From Utricularia gibba (lineage: Eukaryota > Streptophyta > Magnoliopsida > Lamiales > Lentibulariaceae): a DNA stretch of 64,000 nucleotides. The position numbers were made by a program, and so were the translations under genes. The notes beneath the pieces are model-generated. The model was not told where the DNA came from. It did no database searches and saw only the letters and a program-made list of their open reading frames with translations. The stretch lies in assembly GCA_002189035.1 (NCBI GenBank), contig CM007989.1, positions 6,491,501-6,555,500 on the forward strand, written 5' to 3'. Positions 49,817-62,143 of this stretch are shown here, piece after piece (positions within the stretch are counted from its first letter, which is position 1; the number at the start of each line of letters is the position of its first letter).

Positions 49817-51992
49817 ATGGCGAATTGCCTTACCTTCGTTGCATTCCCTTGTTTCAAGCACCGGTCTATGTCTTTTGGGTCGTCTTCCCGTCCCCTCTAC
49901 GCGAAGAAGGATTCCTTCTTCAGTTGCAAAGCGATCAATGAGCCGAACGAGGTAAGTTTGGTGTAATTTCTGTGCTGGAACTGTGTTAAAGTTACATTTG
50001 AATATTGCGATAACTCCAGGATTATTATTTGGTCGATGCGCCAACATCTATTGGTGATGGGTTTTCTTTTAGTGGAGGTTAGAATACAGAATGTGTCGCT
50101 TCGTAATGAAAAGCACGAGCTTTAAGAAACTTTTCAACTGGGCTGTTGAGATCTTTCGTTGAACAGGGAAGTATTCAGATGAACCAAGTCCTGCTGATGA
50201 ATGGTTCAACCAAGGAAAAATGGTAGGCTTCATGGTGATCTGAGCAATGCATCTGTATATCACATATTCACATGCTTTCCTTCACCTGTACACCATGGTG
50301 ATATGTGCAGGTGAAAGCACATCCTGTTGGTGGCACCGGTGAGAAGGCAAAAGATCCCATTTTCGGACTACCAATGGCTGGTTCTTCACAGGCATCCACG
50401 GATTTATTCAGGTAATCAGGATCAACCAACACACCAAAAGATTGAATCAATCAACCCCTATCATAAGATGCATCACAGTTGTTGAGGATGTGCTTCAATG
50501 CAGAGCATCTTATGAAATTCTATTTGATATGGCCAGATAGGTGGTTTTGCATTGAAAGTGGAAGCCCTGATAATCCACCCATTATCTTGATCCATGGCTT
50601 CCCATCACAGGTGCACATAACTTTTTTCCTTCAGGTTTTCAGCTTCTTTTCGATTTTGATCTTCATATAGTGGTGCAGGCATACTCATACCGCAATGTGC
50701 TCCCTATTCTGTCCAAGAATCACCATGCTATTGCAATGGATTGGTTAGGTAAAACTAACACCAATTAGATGCGTCAAGCAAGCAACTGGGCAATCAAAAG
50801 CTTTGTTTTTGTTGCAGGTTTTGGGTTTTCAGACAAACCACAGCCTGGCTATGGCTTCAACTATACAATGAAAGGTATGGGGGTTCTTAATCTGTGTAAG
50901 ATTATCAAACAATACTGTCCTAAATTCATCCTTGAAAATCTCAGAATATGTGGAGTCCTTTGGATCCTTGATGGATAAGCTGGCTAAGGACAGGATCACT
51001 CTTGTTGTCCAGGTGGTTTATTCAAGCAAGAAACAGATAGCCAAATGATCAATCAGTTTGTTAATTCTGAAGAGATCCTCTTGTTCTTTGGTAGGGATAC
51101 TTTTCTCCAGTAGTGGTGAAGTACGCTGAGGATCACCAGGATAAGCTCAAAAATCTCATTCTTCTCAATCCACCCGTATGTGATCTCACAGTACTCCATT
51201 CATTTTTCATAGCCATATTCACTTCTCCTCTTTGGTTCATTTGGATCATCTCTATCGCATAGTTGACTTCTAAGCATGCCACACTCCCATCATCACTTGC
51301 CATGTTCAGCAACTTCTTGGTTGGAGAAATCCTTTCTCAGGTGAGAGCACGTGGAATCAATCCATACCCATGCTTTCTTATTTGGTAACATCAAAAACGG
51401 TTCATCAGGATCCAATAAGAGCTAGTGACAAAGTGCTGGCCAGCAGTGGGCCGTACAGCATCAAGGAAGAAGTCGCCATGGTGTACAGAAGACCATACCT
51501 GAGTTCTGGTTCTGCTGGTTTTGCCCTGAATGCAATTAGCAGATCGATGAAGAAGGAGCTCAAGGTTACACTCGTTTTTCTCTTCATACAACTTCATTCT
51601 TCCCTGTTTCTCTGTAACGAATGGGATGCAGGTGTACATAGAAGACATGAGGAGAACCCTGATGGATGAAAAATGGCGAGTTAAGACAGTGATTTGCTGG
51701 GGCGAGAGAGACAAGTGGTTGAGCTTCGATGGAGTCGAAGACTTCTGCAGAGAATCCAAGCATCAACTCATCACACTCCCTCAGGTACACCGCATTTCTT
51801 CTACTGTGCAGTTTTCAGTCACTCGAAACCCTGGTGGATGACTGCGGGGCTGGAGTTCTGCTATGGCGGATTCCATGTAGAATGCATACCAGGTGAAAGG
51901 TGTGTGTCTCTTTGTGGTTTCAGGCGGGGCATCATGCACAGGAAGATTGGAGCGAGGAAGTGGGGAAGGTGATAGCAAGAATGGCAAGATGA
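49817..51992 (+). CDS. Plastid alpha/beta-hydrolase, haloalkane-dehalogenase-like, probable pseudo-enzyme (one-base frameshift)
   Basis: Twelve exons: 49817-49951, 50167-50222, 50311-50411, 50541-50610, 50679-50748, 50818-50874, 50945-51012, 51095-51175, 51263-51340, 51409-51564, 51632-51784, 51924-51992. The N-terminus (MANCLTFVAFPCFKHRSMSF, rich in Ser and Arg) looks like a chloroplast transit peptide. The fold is clear: oxyanion loop PPIILIHGFPSQ, then AIAMDWLGFGFSDKPQPGY, late acid in CWGERDKWLS, and catalytic His in AGHHAQEDW. The nucleophile elbow reads VVQGYFSP where dehalogenases have VVQDWGG, so the nucleophile position is Gly. Exon 2 is 56 nt; frame needs 57, pointing to a lost G at 50166-50168. 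Repaired length is 364 aa. The exon 1/2 junction is the least certain part. Confidence 0.85.
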
Positions 51993-52722
51993 AGAAGTGA
52001 TGACCGTACACACATACATGCATGTGTTTAACATCATACATACTTGATACATGTTGTATAAATTAGTCATAAATTTGGAAAAATTATCAATTTTTTCGAA
52101 TATTATGACTTTATATTATTTATTTCTTTAAAAAAATTTAATATTGCAAATATCGAATTTAGTTTAAGTGATCCTATATTTCACAACATCTGCAATTCTA
52201 CCATTTTATTTGTTTTGAATCTAATCCATTTTTTTATAGTTACATGTTTTCTTTTAAAGAAAATATTTCATATAAAATTTAATTGAAAATTTTATTTATT
52301 CTGTTTACTTACTCCATTTATAATTTATGTGAAATTCATGTAAAACGATATTATTTTTTACTATTTCCTAAACATAGTATCACAATTGTATTATTAAAAA
52401 TATTTCAATTCAATGTTCGTTCTTTAACAAATATAATGCCTCTATTTAATACCATTTTTCTGTTTTTTTTTATCTCATAATCGATATATTAATTTAATTA
52501 GTTTATATGTATTAATATAATATATTTCAAATTTTATTTTTCCAGAGCGGCTATTCTTCAAATCAACCCGCCAGCCCGGAGCTCGAGTCAAGGGGCAAGA
52601 CTCAGGTCAAAACAACTGTGTGTGTTCTCCCGCATCTTCCTCTCGGAACCCTAAATTTCGGGTGGGTTGATTTCTTTAGATTTTCTCTGTAACTGCTGTC
52701 GAGGTTCGCCGGGACGAAGAGG
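51993..52722. other. Intergenic between hydrolase 3' end and ALY promoter
   Basis: 51993-52080 is 3' UTR. 52080-52540 is AT-rich. 52540-52722 is the ALY leader. No further gene. Confidence 0.45.
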
Positions 52723-54044
52723 ATGTCTGGTGCTGCTTTGGACATGACTCTTGATGATCTCATTAAAAGCAACAAAAAATTCGGCTCTAGAGGCCGAGGT
52801 CGTGGCGGCGGGGGTGCTGGTCCCTTGCGCCGCCAGAATGGCAGAGTTGCTAATCGTGCTGCTCCTTATGCCGTAGCAAAGGTCAGATCTTGTTCCCTTC
52901 ATGGATTATAGTAGAAGGTGTGTTTTGCTCTGAAATTTTTCATCTTTAGTTTTTTGTGGTTTTTGTATAGGCTCCTGAATCGAACTGGGGTCATGACATG
53001 TTTCAAGCTGGCGGTCGAGCTTCTAATGTCGAGACGGGGACGAAGCTTTACGTCTCTAATTTGGATTTCGGGGTATCCAATGAAGACATTAAGGTAGAGC
53101 GTAGAGTATGTTCTCTGTAATCTGTGGTTTCTCGATGGAACTTCTCCTGTTTAATACTCAGTATCTTCTGAATCCGTATTATAACTTCTGGGATTCCGTG
53201 CTGCTTGATAAATTGATTAATTACTTGCAGTTTTAGAATTGAAGCTCCTTTGTCTATAATCATGCAACTCAGTGGCTGCGTCTGATCTCATGTGGATTCA
53301 ATTCTTGCTACCCGTTCTTGCCTGCTTGCTTGGTCATGGAAATATGATCGTTTCACTGACTAGGCCTCATGGGATTTTCTGGAATAACAGGAATTGTTTG
53401 CAGAGGTTGGTGATCTGAAAAGATATTCTGTGCATTATGACAGAAGTGGTCGATCAAAGGTACTGTTCATTGATGGCTGATGGTTTTGGTTTTTGTGTTC
53501 TGCATGGTTAAAATCTGAATTTTTCCCTAGGGAACAGCCGAATTAGTGTTCTCACGGCGACAAGATGCCGTAGCAGCTATAAAGAAGTATAACAACGTTC
53601 AGCTTGATGGGAAGCCAATGCAACTAGAGCTAGTGGGAACCAACATGTCAACTCCCGCTGCTGCTACTCTGCCTTTGGGTGCTTTTGCTAATTCCATTTT
53701 TCCTCCAAGGTATGTATTTTGGGATAGAGCAACCCTGATTTCATTACTCTAAATGGTTTGGTCAATATGCTGGGGAATCTGACTGAGTAGATAATATATT
53801 CATGTTGCTATCATTTATGTTATATATGTAACTTCCGTTTTATGCAATATGTAATGATTTATGATGTGGTGACAGTGGCCAAGCTAGAGGTGGTTTCAAT
53901 CGAGCCTTTAGTGGGCGCGAGCGCGGGCGCGGGCGTGGATTTGGAAGGGGTCGTGGGCGTGGAAGGGATCGTAGTGAGAAGGTTTCTGCTGATGATCTGG
54001 ACGCAGACTTGGAGAAGTATCATGCAGATGCAATGCAGACTTAG
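52723..54044 (+). CDS. ALY/REF mRNA export adaptor (THO complex subunit 4)
   Basis: Nuclear RNA-binding adaptor of the TREX complex that links spliced mRNA to export. Five exons: 52723-52881, 52971-53093, 53391-53459, 53531-53709, 53876-54044; total 232 aa, in line with plant ALY1/2. The N-terminal UAP56-binding motif ([14 protein letters not shown]) is followed by an RGG box ([17 protein letters not shown]). One RRM follows: RNP2 KLYVSNLDF and RNP1 GTAELVFS with the helix [21 protein letters not shown] second RG-rich stretch ([18 protein letters not shown]) precedes the C-terminal [20 protein letters not shown]. All introns are GT-AG and the frame is intact. ALY genes are often autoregulated by splicing; nothing in this sequence proves it here. 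Confidence 0.95.
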
Positions 54045-54685
54045 CTAACTTCAGTGTAGGGAGTGTATAATCCTACTGATTCTGCTTGCTGTTCTCAGCT
54101 ATTAAAGTTCAGATTGCGTCGACCTCGTTATTCTGTTGAACAAGAAGGGCAGCAACTATGAGGGAGTTGAACTTTGGTCCAACAAATATGTTATTCTAGG
54201 TAAATGTGTCTTATTAAATGCTGCACCATTCTGATGGTGCTCTTCCCCACTATCAAGAGCCCTCGGGTAACTATGTTCAAGAATCCAGTTATGTACCAAT
54301 GAGCGTCCATACTCTAGGAATAGGTATCAGAATGTTCTCTTTTCTGCTCTTCTATGTTTCTATCCTAAAGAAATTCCGTTGAATGCAAAATTTCTTCTGA
54401 AGGAACTATGGCTGGTATGCAGTGTTCTCTGTGATCTCTGTCTTATAGGGTTCTGCCTGAGCTTTTATGGTCTTCAAGTAGGAAATTTGCTGTCTTATTT
54501 GGAGGGGCAGACCCTGGCTGGCTGTTGCAATGGGTATTCTTCAGAACAGGAACTACTCTTCAATATGCGTCTCTTTTTTTTTTTTTTCAATGAACAAAAT
54601 GACCTCATGGTCCTCTTGCTATGTCCTCCAGAAGAAGAAAGTGGAATGCTGACATCTTATACAGCAATGGAGAAACAAAACCCAG
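54045..54685. other. Convergent 3' regions of ALY and ACR genes
   Basis: Moderate-GC sequence with a T12-type run near 54567-54588. Consistent with an ALY 3' UTR of several hundred bases. No coding support for the open frame at 54379-54711. Confidence 0.4.
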
Positions 54686-56323
54686 TCACCAGCCCATCAG
54701 TGTTCTCCTGACTTTGTCCACGATCTGCTTGCTCGATGGGAACTTGGGGCTGCAGTTGTCATCCAAGAGAAACCTGTAGACCTCCCACTCACGTCCCGCA
54801 GCTAGATGCCGCCCGATCTCAGCCTGTAGTTTGATGTAAAACATCACAATGAAGATACACTAACCTTCACGTACAAGTTTGAACTTGGAAGCTTACCAGA
54901 AATATGCAGATCCCCAGGCTTTTCAGGGCGGAGGTTACATCGTAGAACACTCGGGGCCTTCCTCTTCCCGACATCTCCACTGGGTTAGCTATGAAGAGCT
55001 CTGTGTCTGGACCACGGCTTGTGATGAGTACTCGAAGGGGATGGAGCAGCTCCAGCTTCAAACGGGAACAGAGGCCTGCTTGCTTCTCAGGGTCTACTAG
55101 CTTCTTCCCATCGATGTGTTGGATGAACAGGTCCAGATCTCTGTGACCATTTCTCACAGGTGAAAACCGCCCATATGATATCTAAGACCAGAAACCACAC
55201 GTGAGACATTGAAGTATGGAATACAGAGGTTGTCTTTTGGTTAAGGGACAGGCAGTTGCTTGATACCTTGATGCTATGATCTTTCAAGGTTCGCATGATG
55301 TCATAAAGAAACCCCTTGTGATCCACACAGTTGATCTGGAGTAAGGTGTGAGCAGGGCTCAGGGTGTTGTCGATTTTCACATTGGCTCGTTTCAACTCCG
55401 TCACGTCCAGGCTGAGTGCCTGTAATCGAGGATCCGTTTCCGATATGGTGGATCGGAACAACTCTTCACCGGTACCAGGTGAAAGGCATGCATTTGTGCC
55501 CTGAAGACCATCATACTGGAAACCAGGTAACTGAATCTCACACCCTATGAGCGAATCTCCGAGGGCACTCCTCAACTTCTCACATGTCTCCTCTTGTCTA
55601 GAGCTCATATGCAACAGCGCCCTGCAGTTGGATCATCATCATTCATCAAACAGCTTCCTAGCTTCATCAGTTTGAAGTGGAGCAGAATGACTTACAGATT
55701 ATCTTTTATGAAGAAAAGATCGAGGACACACCCATCTGGGGTGGTGCTCACTTTAACTCTTTGGATCGTAAGCTCTAGTTCGTCAAGGACGCCCGTGACA
55801 TCTGCAAACCACAATACTCAGAACTAGAGGATGAAGAAGAAACATAGAGAATGGGAACTGGTTAAAGGGGCATCAGAATCACCATGTAACAATCCCTTTC
55901 TGTCGAGGCTACGGAATTTGAGCAGATAAACAGGGGAAGAAGGGGCACAAGGGCTTGGAGCAAAAAATTGTGGTATAGATGGCGGGCAGATGGATAGCAA
56001 CCGATCTCTCAAATTCACCCACATTACATGACACCCAGGCGAAGGAACCACCCAGAAAACTACATAACACCACCTCCCATCTGTGGAAACATCTGAATCG
56101 AGAAGAGCAGAATCAGAAACAGGGATCAATATACAGAATGAAGGGAAAAAACAGCCAAGTCAGGACCTCCTTTGGTGATGCAGAGGCCGAAATCCAGAAT
56201 GTTGTAACAAATATCACACCCCAAGCCAGTTTTATCAGGGCAATTCACGGTTATGACATGGGGGTCGTCGGGATTCTTGCCCTTCTCGATCAATACGGCG
56301 TCGTCGCTCATCATCAACCCCAT
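54686..56323 (-). CDS. ACT-domain repeat protein, ACR9/ACR10 type
   Basis: Cytosolic or plastid regulator built of four ACT domains, thought to sense amino acids in the manner of bacterial GlnD. Six exons in coding order: 56167-56323, 55883-56092, 55696-55801, 55267-55621, 54897-55181, 54686-54823; total 416 aa, matching ACR9/10 rather than the longer ACR1-8. ACT1: VITVNCPDKTGLGCDICYNI. ACT2: VYLLKFRSLDRKGLLHDVTG. ACT3: LLQINCVDHKGFLYDIMRTL. ACT4: RVLITSRGPDTELFIANPVE, followed by VFYDVTSALKSLGICIF. It ends QIVDKVRRTLMGW. The start at 56323 (MGLMMSDDAVLIEKG) is the family start; an upstream in-frame ATG at 56362 lies in leader-like sequence. No frame breaks. Confidence 0.93.
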
Positions 56324-59147
56324 TTCCTCCACAGATAAGAGCAGGAATACAGAAAAAAACAAAGGAAACTGGGAGAACGGATATGCTACGGTGTGGTGCT
56401 CTTATCGACAGTTCGGCACGCGGCGGATAGGGCGAGCAGCCGCCATAAACAGCCCCCAGCCCCACGCGGCACATGTATATATATGAAAAACGAGTTGATT
56501 GAAACCGGAATCGGACGAGGATGGATGAAAATATGGGATTCACAGTCCACACCACACATGGCGGTCAGCACCAAGATAACTCGGAGAGGGACCGCGATCA
56601 GCGCATCGCCCATTTGCTTTCAATTGGGGTTACCCTCCTGTCGCCATGCCATATTCGGGGGACACTTCACGGTGATCTGAAAATTATTATTAAGCGGTAA
56701 TTTCACAACTATTTATATTTTGATAAATATATAAAATATTGTTAAAATTAAAAATTTATCCGTATATATATTTTAGAGAAACTTGCAATAAAAATACTTG
56801 AACTTTTGATCAATATAAACATAAATTTCAAGTATTAAAATTATAAGAAAACATTTTAAAACATTTTGAAAATTTTTAAAAATTAAACCAAATGTAGTTT
56901 CAAAACTAACAAAATTTTGTACTAAGTGTTTTTTGTATTTGCATTTGAAGTTCGGCGAATCCAATAATTTCTTTATTAAGGTTATATTTTATTCACATCT
57001 CATGATGTTTGAAGTTTGATGAAGATAAAACCATCATGTGAAAGGAATGGAAATTATGAATAATGTATTTTGAGATAAAAGTCAAACACAATATTTTCTC
57101 CATTTTCCCGCTTCCTAATTCGTTTGTTATTTGTCCATTTTTCTTGTTGTTGCATGAGAGGTTAAATATTAGTAATATAAGAGTTTAAATATACAATTTC
57201 ATTAATTTGAGATCAAACTATTTATAAAAAACAAGTTGAAAGTCTTATACTACAATTTTAAAATTTAAGGATTAAATTATTTATATGAAATATAATTTGA
57301 AGTGTCTATGTCAAATTCCACCCATATGTTTTTTTATTAATACATATTTAAAATAGATGAAAAAAATTAAACTGATAGATCAAGAAAATTAGCATATACG
57401 AAGAATTTTAATAAGCAAAATTGAAAAGTTTTATACACATATTTTATAAAATAAATAAATAAATATATATATATATATTTCATTATTACAAAAATATCTA
57501 GTTATTTAGAATGCACGTGTTTAGAATGAACGATAAACAATTTTAACAAATAATGATAATTATTGATATATTATTATTATTATTAGTAGTATTGTAACAA
57601 AACTAGCCGCTGGGATTCCTTTGGAGGTCAAATCAGTCCACCACAACATGTCCCCCACGTTGTTTAAAAATATATAATATATGCTCATGTTGTCGTATAT
57701 TTCGTAGAAAAACGACGGTTATTTAATTATTTGATCTAACTGAATACATATAATATGCATTCGTTACATTATAAGGACAATTCTTTTGTTACATTACGCG
57801 TATGTGGCGGTAAAAGTTGATACCTGTAGAAAATGAGCCTTGGAATTAGAGGATCTATATTTTTTTATAGATATATAGAAATAATTGAAATAATAATTAA
57901 GATTACATGCTTGACTTCTGTATTGCATGATGTTGTACATGTTAAATATTCAACTCTCTATGATTTTTTTTTTTTTCATACTTGCCTTGCATTCCCAAGA
58001 AGTCATCCATTTTCAAATTATTTTAGGTTAAACGCGTTTAATTTTGAAGTTTGTATCAAAGATCTTCTGTTGTGTTTAGAAAAAAAACTTCATGTAAAAT
58101 TTACATGATCATCCTACTTAATTTTATCTTTTTCTTCATTGGTACTTAATGTGAGATTTACCTAAAATCTTTATACCTTTACATTATATAAATATAAATA
58201 TAAATATATATTTATATGGCTCACGATGAATGAATAATAGAGTAGGGCCCCAAGTCAGAGTAATAATTCAACAAGTGTGTTTAAAGTTTTAGAGATATTA
58301 TATTAAAGTAGTGTTATTCTTGTTATTGAATAAATCATTGGTGGAGAGTAATTTTTTAATAATAATTTTGTATTTTTTTCCATATTCAATCATTGCGTCT
58401 ACCACTTATAATCATGAGTTTAAAAATAAAAAATATAATTTAACAAATATTTTTAATTGATTCCTTCAACGTGATTCATGATTATCATACGGACATGGGA
58501 ACAAAAATAATAAATCAAAATGTGTCCATGTGTATATATAATATAGTTCGACTCTTACAAAAGAATTAGAGAAAAAAACTCATCAGTCCTATAGAGATGA
58601 TAGGCTTTTTAGGGGCAATTATTAATAAAATTTGCTGAAAAAAGTGTGTTAATAAAAAAATGTGAGTATTATTTTTTGTTTTTTATTATTATTTTTTTGT
58701 TTCCTTATGAAAATTGGGCTGATGTTGGCCAGGCGCTTATTGGGCCCACACATGGAGTAACAAAACAGGCTGGGTTTTGAGTATGGGCCGAAACTGTTGC
58801 CTTTTCATCTTGCACGTTTTGCAGAGACTCTGAATTGGATCTTCTGGAAGACGCGCATTTGTTTTGATATCTCGAAGACGCATTTGGATTATTGAATTCG
58901 CATGGTTTTCTCGTTGTTCGTCAGCGGAGATAGAGGTAAAATTTCAGCTCATCTCCTTTCACATGAGCAGTGTGTTTTATTGGGGTTCTTGTGCTTGAGC
59001 GGGTATGCACGCCTGGATGTCAATCACGGATTGACATTTTGCATACTTTCCTGGCATTGCTGTCTTAATTTTATTGGGTTCTTGTGCTTTTTTTTTCCTG
59101 TGTAGATCGATCGTTCATACAGCAGCTGCTCAGTGGATTTCCTAAAA
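56324..59147. other. Divergent intergenic region between ACR and SYP81 genes
   Basis: 56324-56680 is the ACR leader and promoter. 56690-58680 is AT-rich without recognised genes. 58680-59147 is the SYP81 promoter and leader. It carries three site II-like motifs (TGGGCT 58715-58720, TGGGCC 58741-58746, TGGGCC 58784-58789) within 75 bp, typical of growth-linked plant genes. A leader intron is likely between about 58935 and 59100. Confidence 0.45.
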
Positions 59148-61106
59148 ATGTCTAAAATTAGAGATAGAACAGAGGATTTTAAAGATGCTGTGAGGAAGGC
59201 GGCCATCAATTTAGGATATAATGAGGTTAACTTGTGTTTGGAGTTATTGTTTTCTCAATGATAAACTGTTTGGTTGCTTGAGCCTGACTTTTAATTGCGT
59301 CTTATTCAGTCTAAAATTGCTTCATTGATGGCATCTTTTATCATGCCTAAGATTTTGGAGAGGTCATCTTTCACAAAAGCTGCCTTGATAACGGTATTAC
59401 GGCATTCTTGATGTTTATCTTTCATTCTCCTTCCGTTTTGCTCCTTTTCTTGATGATTTTCCTATTCCAGCTCGAGAGCATTAGTGCATTAGAACAATTT
59501 CTTTTGAAGCATAAGAAAGATTACACAGATCGGCACAGGACTACTAAAAAAGAGCGAGATAGCATCGAGCATGAAGTAATATATCTTTTCTATATTTTTA
59601 TATCCCTGTGCTATACTGTGTACAGTCCCATTTGTTTTCCCACATTAAACAGTATTTCAGATTTGTGCTATATCTCCAGTGTTATCTGTGAGTTGTAGTT
59701 TTTTCATTTGTAGGTCATCTGGTGTATGTGTGCTGCAGCCTCTGTTACTTATGACTTCTTATGAAACTCCTTTTTCAGGTTACAATCTCCATTAAAGCTT
59801 GCAAAGATCAAATAGATGTACTACAGAATAGTATAAATAATGAGGAAGTAGATTCAAAGAGATGGCATGGAATAAGGACAGTAAGTTTGAATGCCGATGC
59901 TGTAGCCCACAAACATGGAGTGGTATGCTTTTCTTTTCGTGGTTGAGCTCTCTGCGTGAATAAACAACAGCTTTGATGAAATTCTGGACCTTGATAGGGA
60001 CATTATTTTCCTTTCTCTCCTCAATCCTCTTGTTTCTTTATTTTACATTTCTTTTGATGCGTGAGCTGGGCTAGATACATTAAATTCCTTGTTTTCATCA
60101 GCTCCTAAACTGAAATCATTGTAAGTTAGCGTATTTTGAATCTGACAAATATAAATTTCTGTCCCTAGTAGTGAGTGTAGGAGTTATGGTCTGATAACAC
60201 TGGAAAATTTCGTGTCTTTATTTCTATATCCTGAACAAATTCTTTCTTCGTGGTCATGTTGCAGGTGTTGATTTTAAGCGAAAAACTTCACTCAGTGACT
60301 TGCAGATTTGACCAGCTTAGAGCTTTGGCTTTCCAAGAGGCGATCAACAGAGCGGCCTCAAGACAAAAACATAGTGCTGTTGTAAAGATCGGTGTGAAGA
60401 AAAGCTCCAAAAGCTCTAACTCTGCAAATAGTGATGTTGGGGAATCAAACCTTTCTGAGATCATGCAAAGCAACGGCACTGACGCAGAACCAATTACATT
60501 CCAGCAGCATTTGATGGACGACGAGACACGTGCTCTCCAGGTAATGTAACCCTGCTTCTGGCTCAACCATATTTACCTTGTAACCCGAAAAAGCTTCTTT
60601 GAATCTGCAGTTAGAGCTATCCAGCATGTTAGATGCTGTTCAAGAAACAGAAAAGAAAATGGTTGAGGTGTCTGCACTCAACCACCTGATGTCAACACAC
60701 ATTTTGCAGCAGAAACTACAAATAGAACATTTATTTGAGCAGGTATGAGATGATCACGAGGTGCATGATCTCAATCTTTTGTTTTGTGTCACAGCAAGGA
60801 TACACCCACACACTTTTTCCCTCACCCTTCACACCCCGACAACCACAGTGTCCATGTCCATCATTCTGGCATAATAGGCAATTTTACAGCCCCACTGTTT
60901 CCTTTTTTCTGCTATTCAATTTGGGGTTGTTATGTGAATCCCTGAACCATTGAAATGGGCAGGCAGTTGAGGCCACGAGGAATGTGGAGCTTGGCAATAA
61001 AGAGTTATCCTCAGCCATTCAAAGGAACAGCAGTAGCAGAACCTTTCTTCTACTCTTTCTGATGGTCCTTACTTTTTCAGTTCTCTTTCTTGATTGGTAT
61101 AGTTGA
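59148..61106 (+). CDS. SYP81: Syntaxin-18-type Qa-SNARE, SYP81
   Basis: ER-resident Qa-SNARE for Golgi-to-ER retrograde fusion (Ufe1/syntaxin 18 homologue). Seven exons: 59148-59225, 59310-59393, 59471-59575, 59779-59922, 60265-60540, 60611-60742, 60963-61106; total 320 aa. The N-terminal syntaxin-18 domain begins MSKIRDRTEDFKDAVRKAAI, and the conserved AHKHGVVLILSEKLHSVT lies mid-protein. A variable linker (KKSSKSSNSANSDVG) precedes the SNARE helix: LLSEKL-type heptads, VSALNHLMSTHILQQ, then the central-layer Gln in HLFEQAVEATRNVELGN. The C-terminal anchor is TFLLLFLMVLTFSVLFLDWYS. All introns are GT-AG, frame intact. Confidence 0.95.
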
Positions 61107-62143
61107 AATGGTTGGCTGCTCTCTTTATCCATTCCCCATTATTTACTTCTGCTCCCCATTTCCTCCATTATCATTCTATCATAACTCCAACATCAAACCT
61201 GTTTTTTATTTTTTATCAATTATCAAGTATTTTTACATGTTTTTATATCGGCAATGTAATTTCTTTTCTTTTATCATTGAATTCTGTAAAGAATCTGATC
61301 GTGATTCTCAAAATTTTATGAAATTTAATATTAAATTATATTGAACATTTTCTTTGAATGAAATTTTATAATATTGAATTCGAGCCCCAAGTTGTGTTTC
61401 ATCACCAAAAAAAACTCCATTTAGCAATGTGTAAATTTCAGGAAATTTCGAATTTTGGTTTTCTTTCCAAAATATTATGTTTTTGAAAGAGGTTAGATTT
61501 TGAATTAAAAATAAAATCCAGAAATTTTTTCCACTTTTTTATTATTTGTTTTTCAGCCGAAGTCGACCTTTTTATTGTGCTCAGCGAGCTCTTCGAAGTT
61601 GGAACGGTGCAGGAGCAGCAGAGGTCCCCTGGGTTCCAACGGGTGGAAGCGTGATTCGTGTACATGCATGATAGCGTTGTGTGGCTTTGGATTTGCAGTG
61701 TTGATTAAGCTTTTTCCTTTTTCTTTTTCTTGAAGAGTGGGTGGGAACACGCACGCTCTTCGTCGGTGCGATCGCCACCCGCAGATCCACAGGGAAACAA
61801 ATCGCGTCTGATCCCGGTGGGATTTCATTTTTGGGTACTTCTTCTGGCAAATTTGCTGTGGTGCCAACCACTTCTCTTGTTGGATTGTCTTCTTCCCCTT
61901 TCCCTTTTTGTGGGGTTGTGGTGAAAGCGGCGCTGCTGTATTGGGGTTTTGTGAGATTGACATGCGAAATGCTGCAGCGAAGATCTCGTTTTTCTCTCGC
62001 CGTAGCGATGCGTTTTTGCTCCTTGTAGATCCCTTTCGGATCTTTCGCTAACCAACCTCCGAGATTTATTCGTTCGTTGATGCGGTTCCTGGGCTTTCTC
62101 TGAATTGGGGTTTTTACCGTGCTCACTCTCTTTAGCGTCAACA
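61107..62143. other. SYP81 3' region and UUAT1-like leader
   Basis: 61107-61550 is AT-rich and includes the SYP81 3' UTR. 61560-62143 is a GC-richer leader and promoter region. Long open frames on its minus strand (61553-62250) have no family content. Confidence 0.4.

Noticed and set aside
54379-54711. 110-codon plus-strand frame after ALY
   Set aside because: It lies in the ALY 3' UTR, contains a poly-Phe run from a T tract, and has no homology signal.
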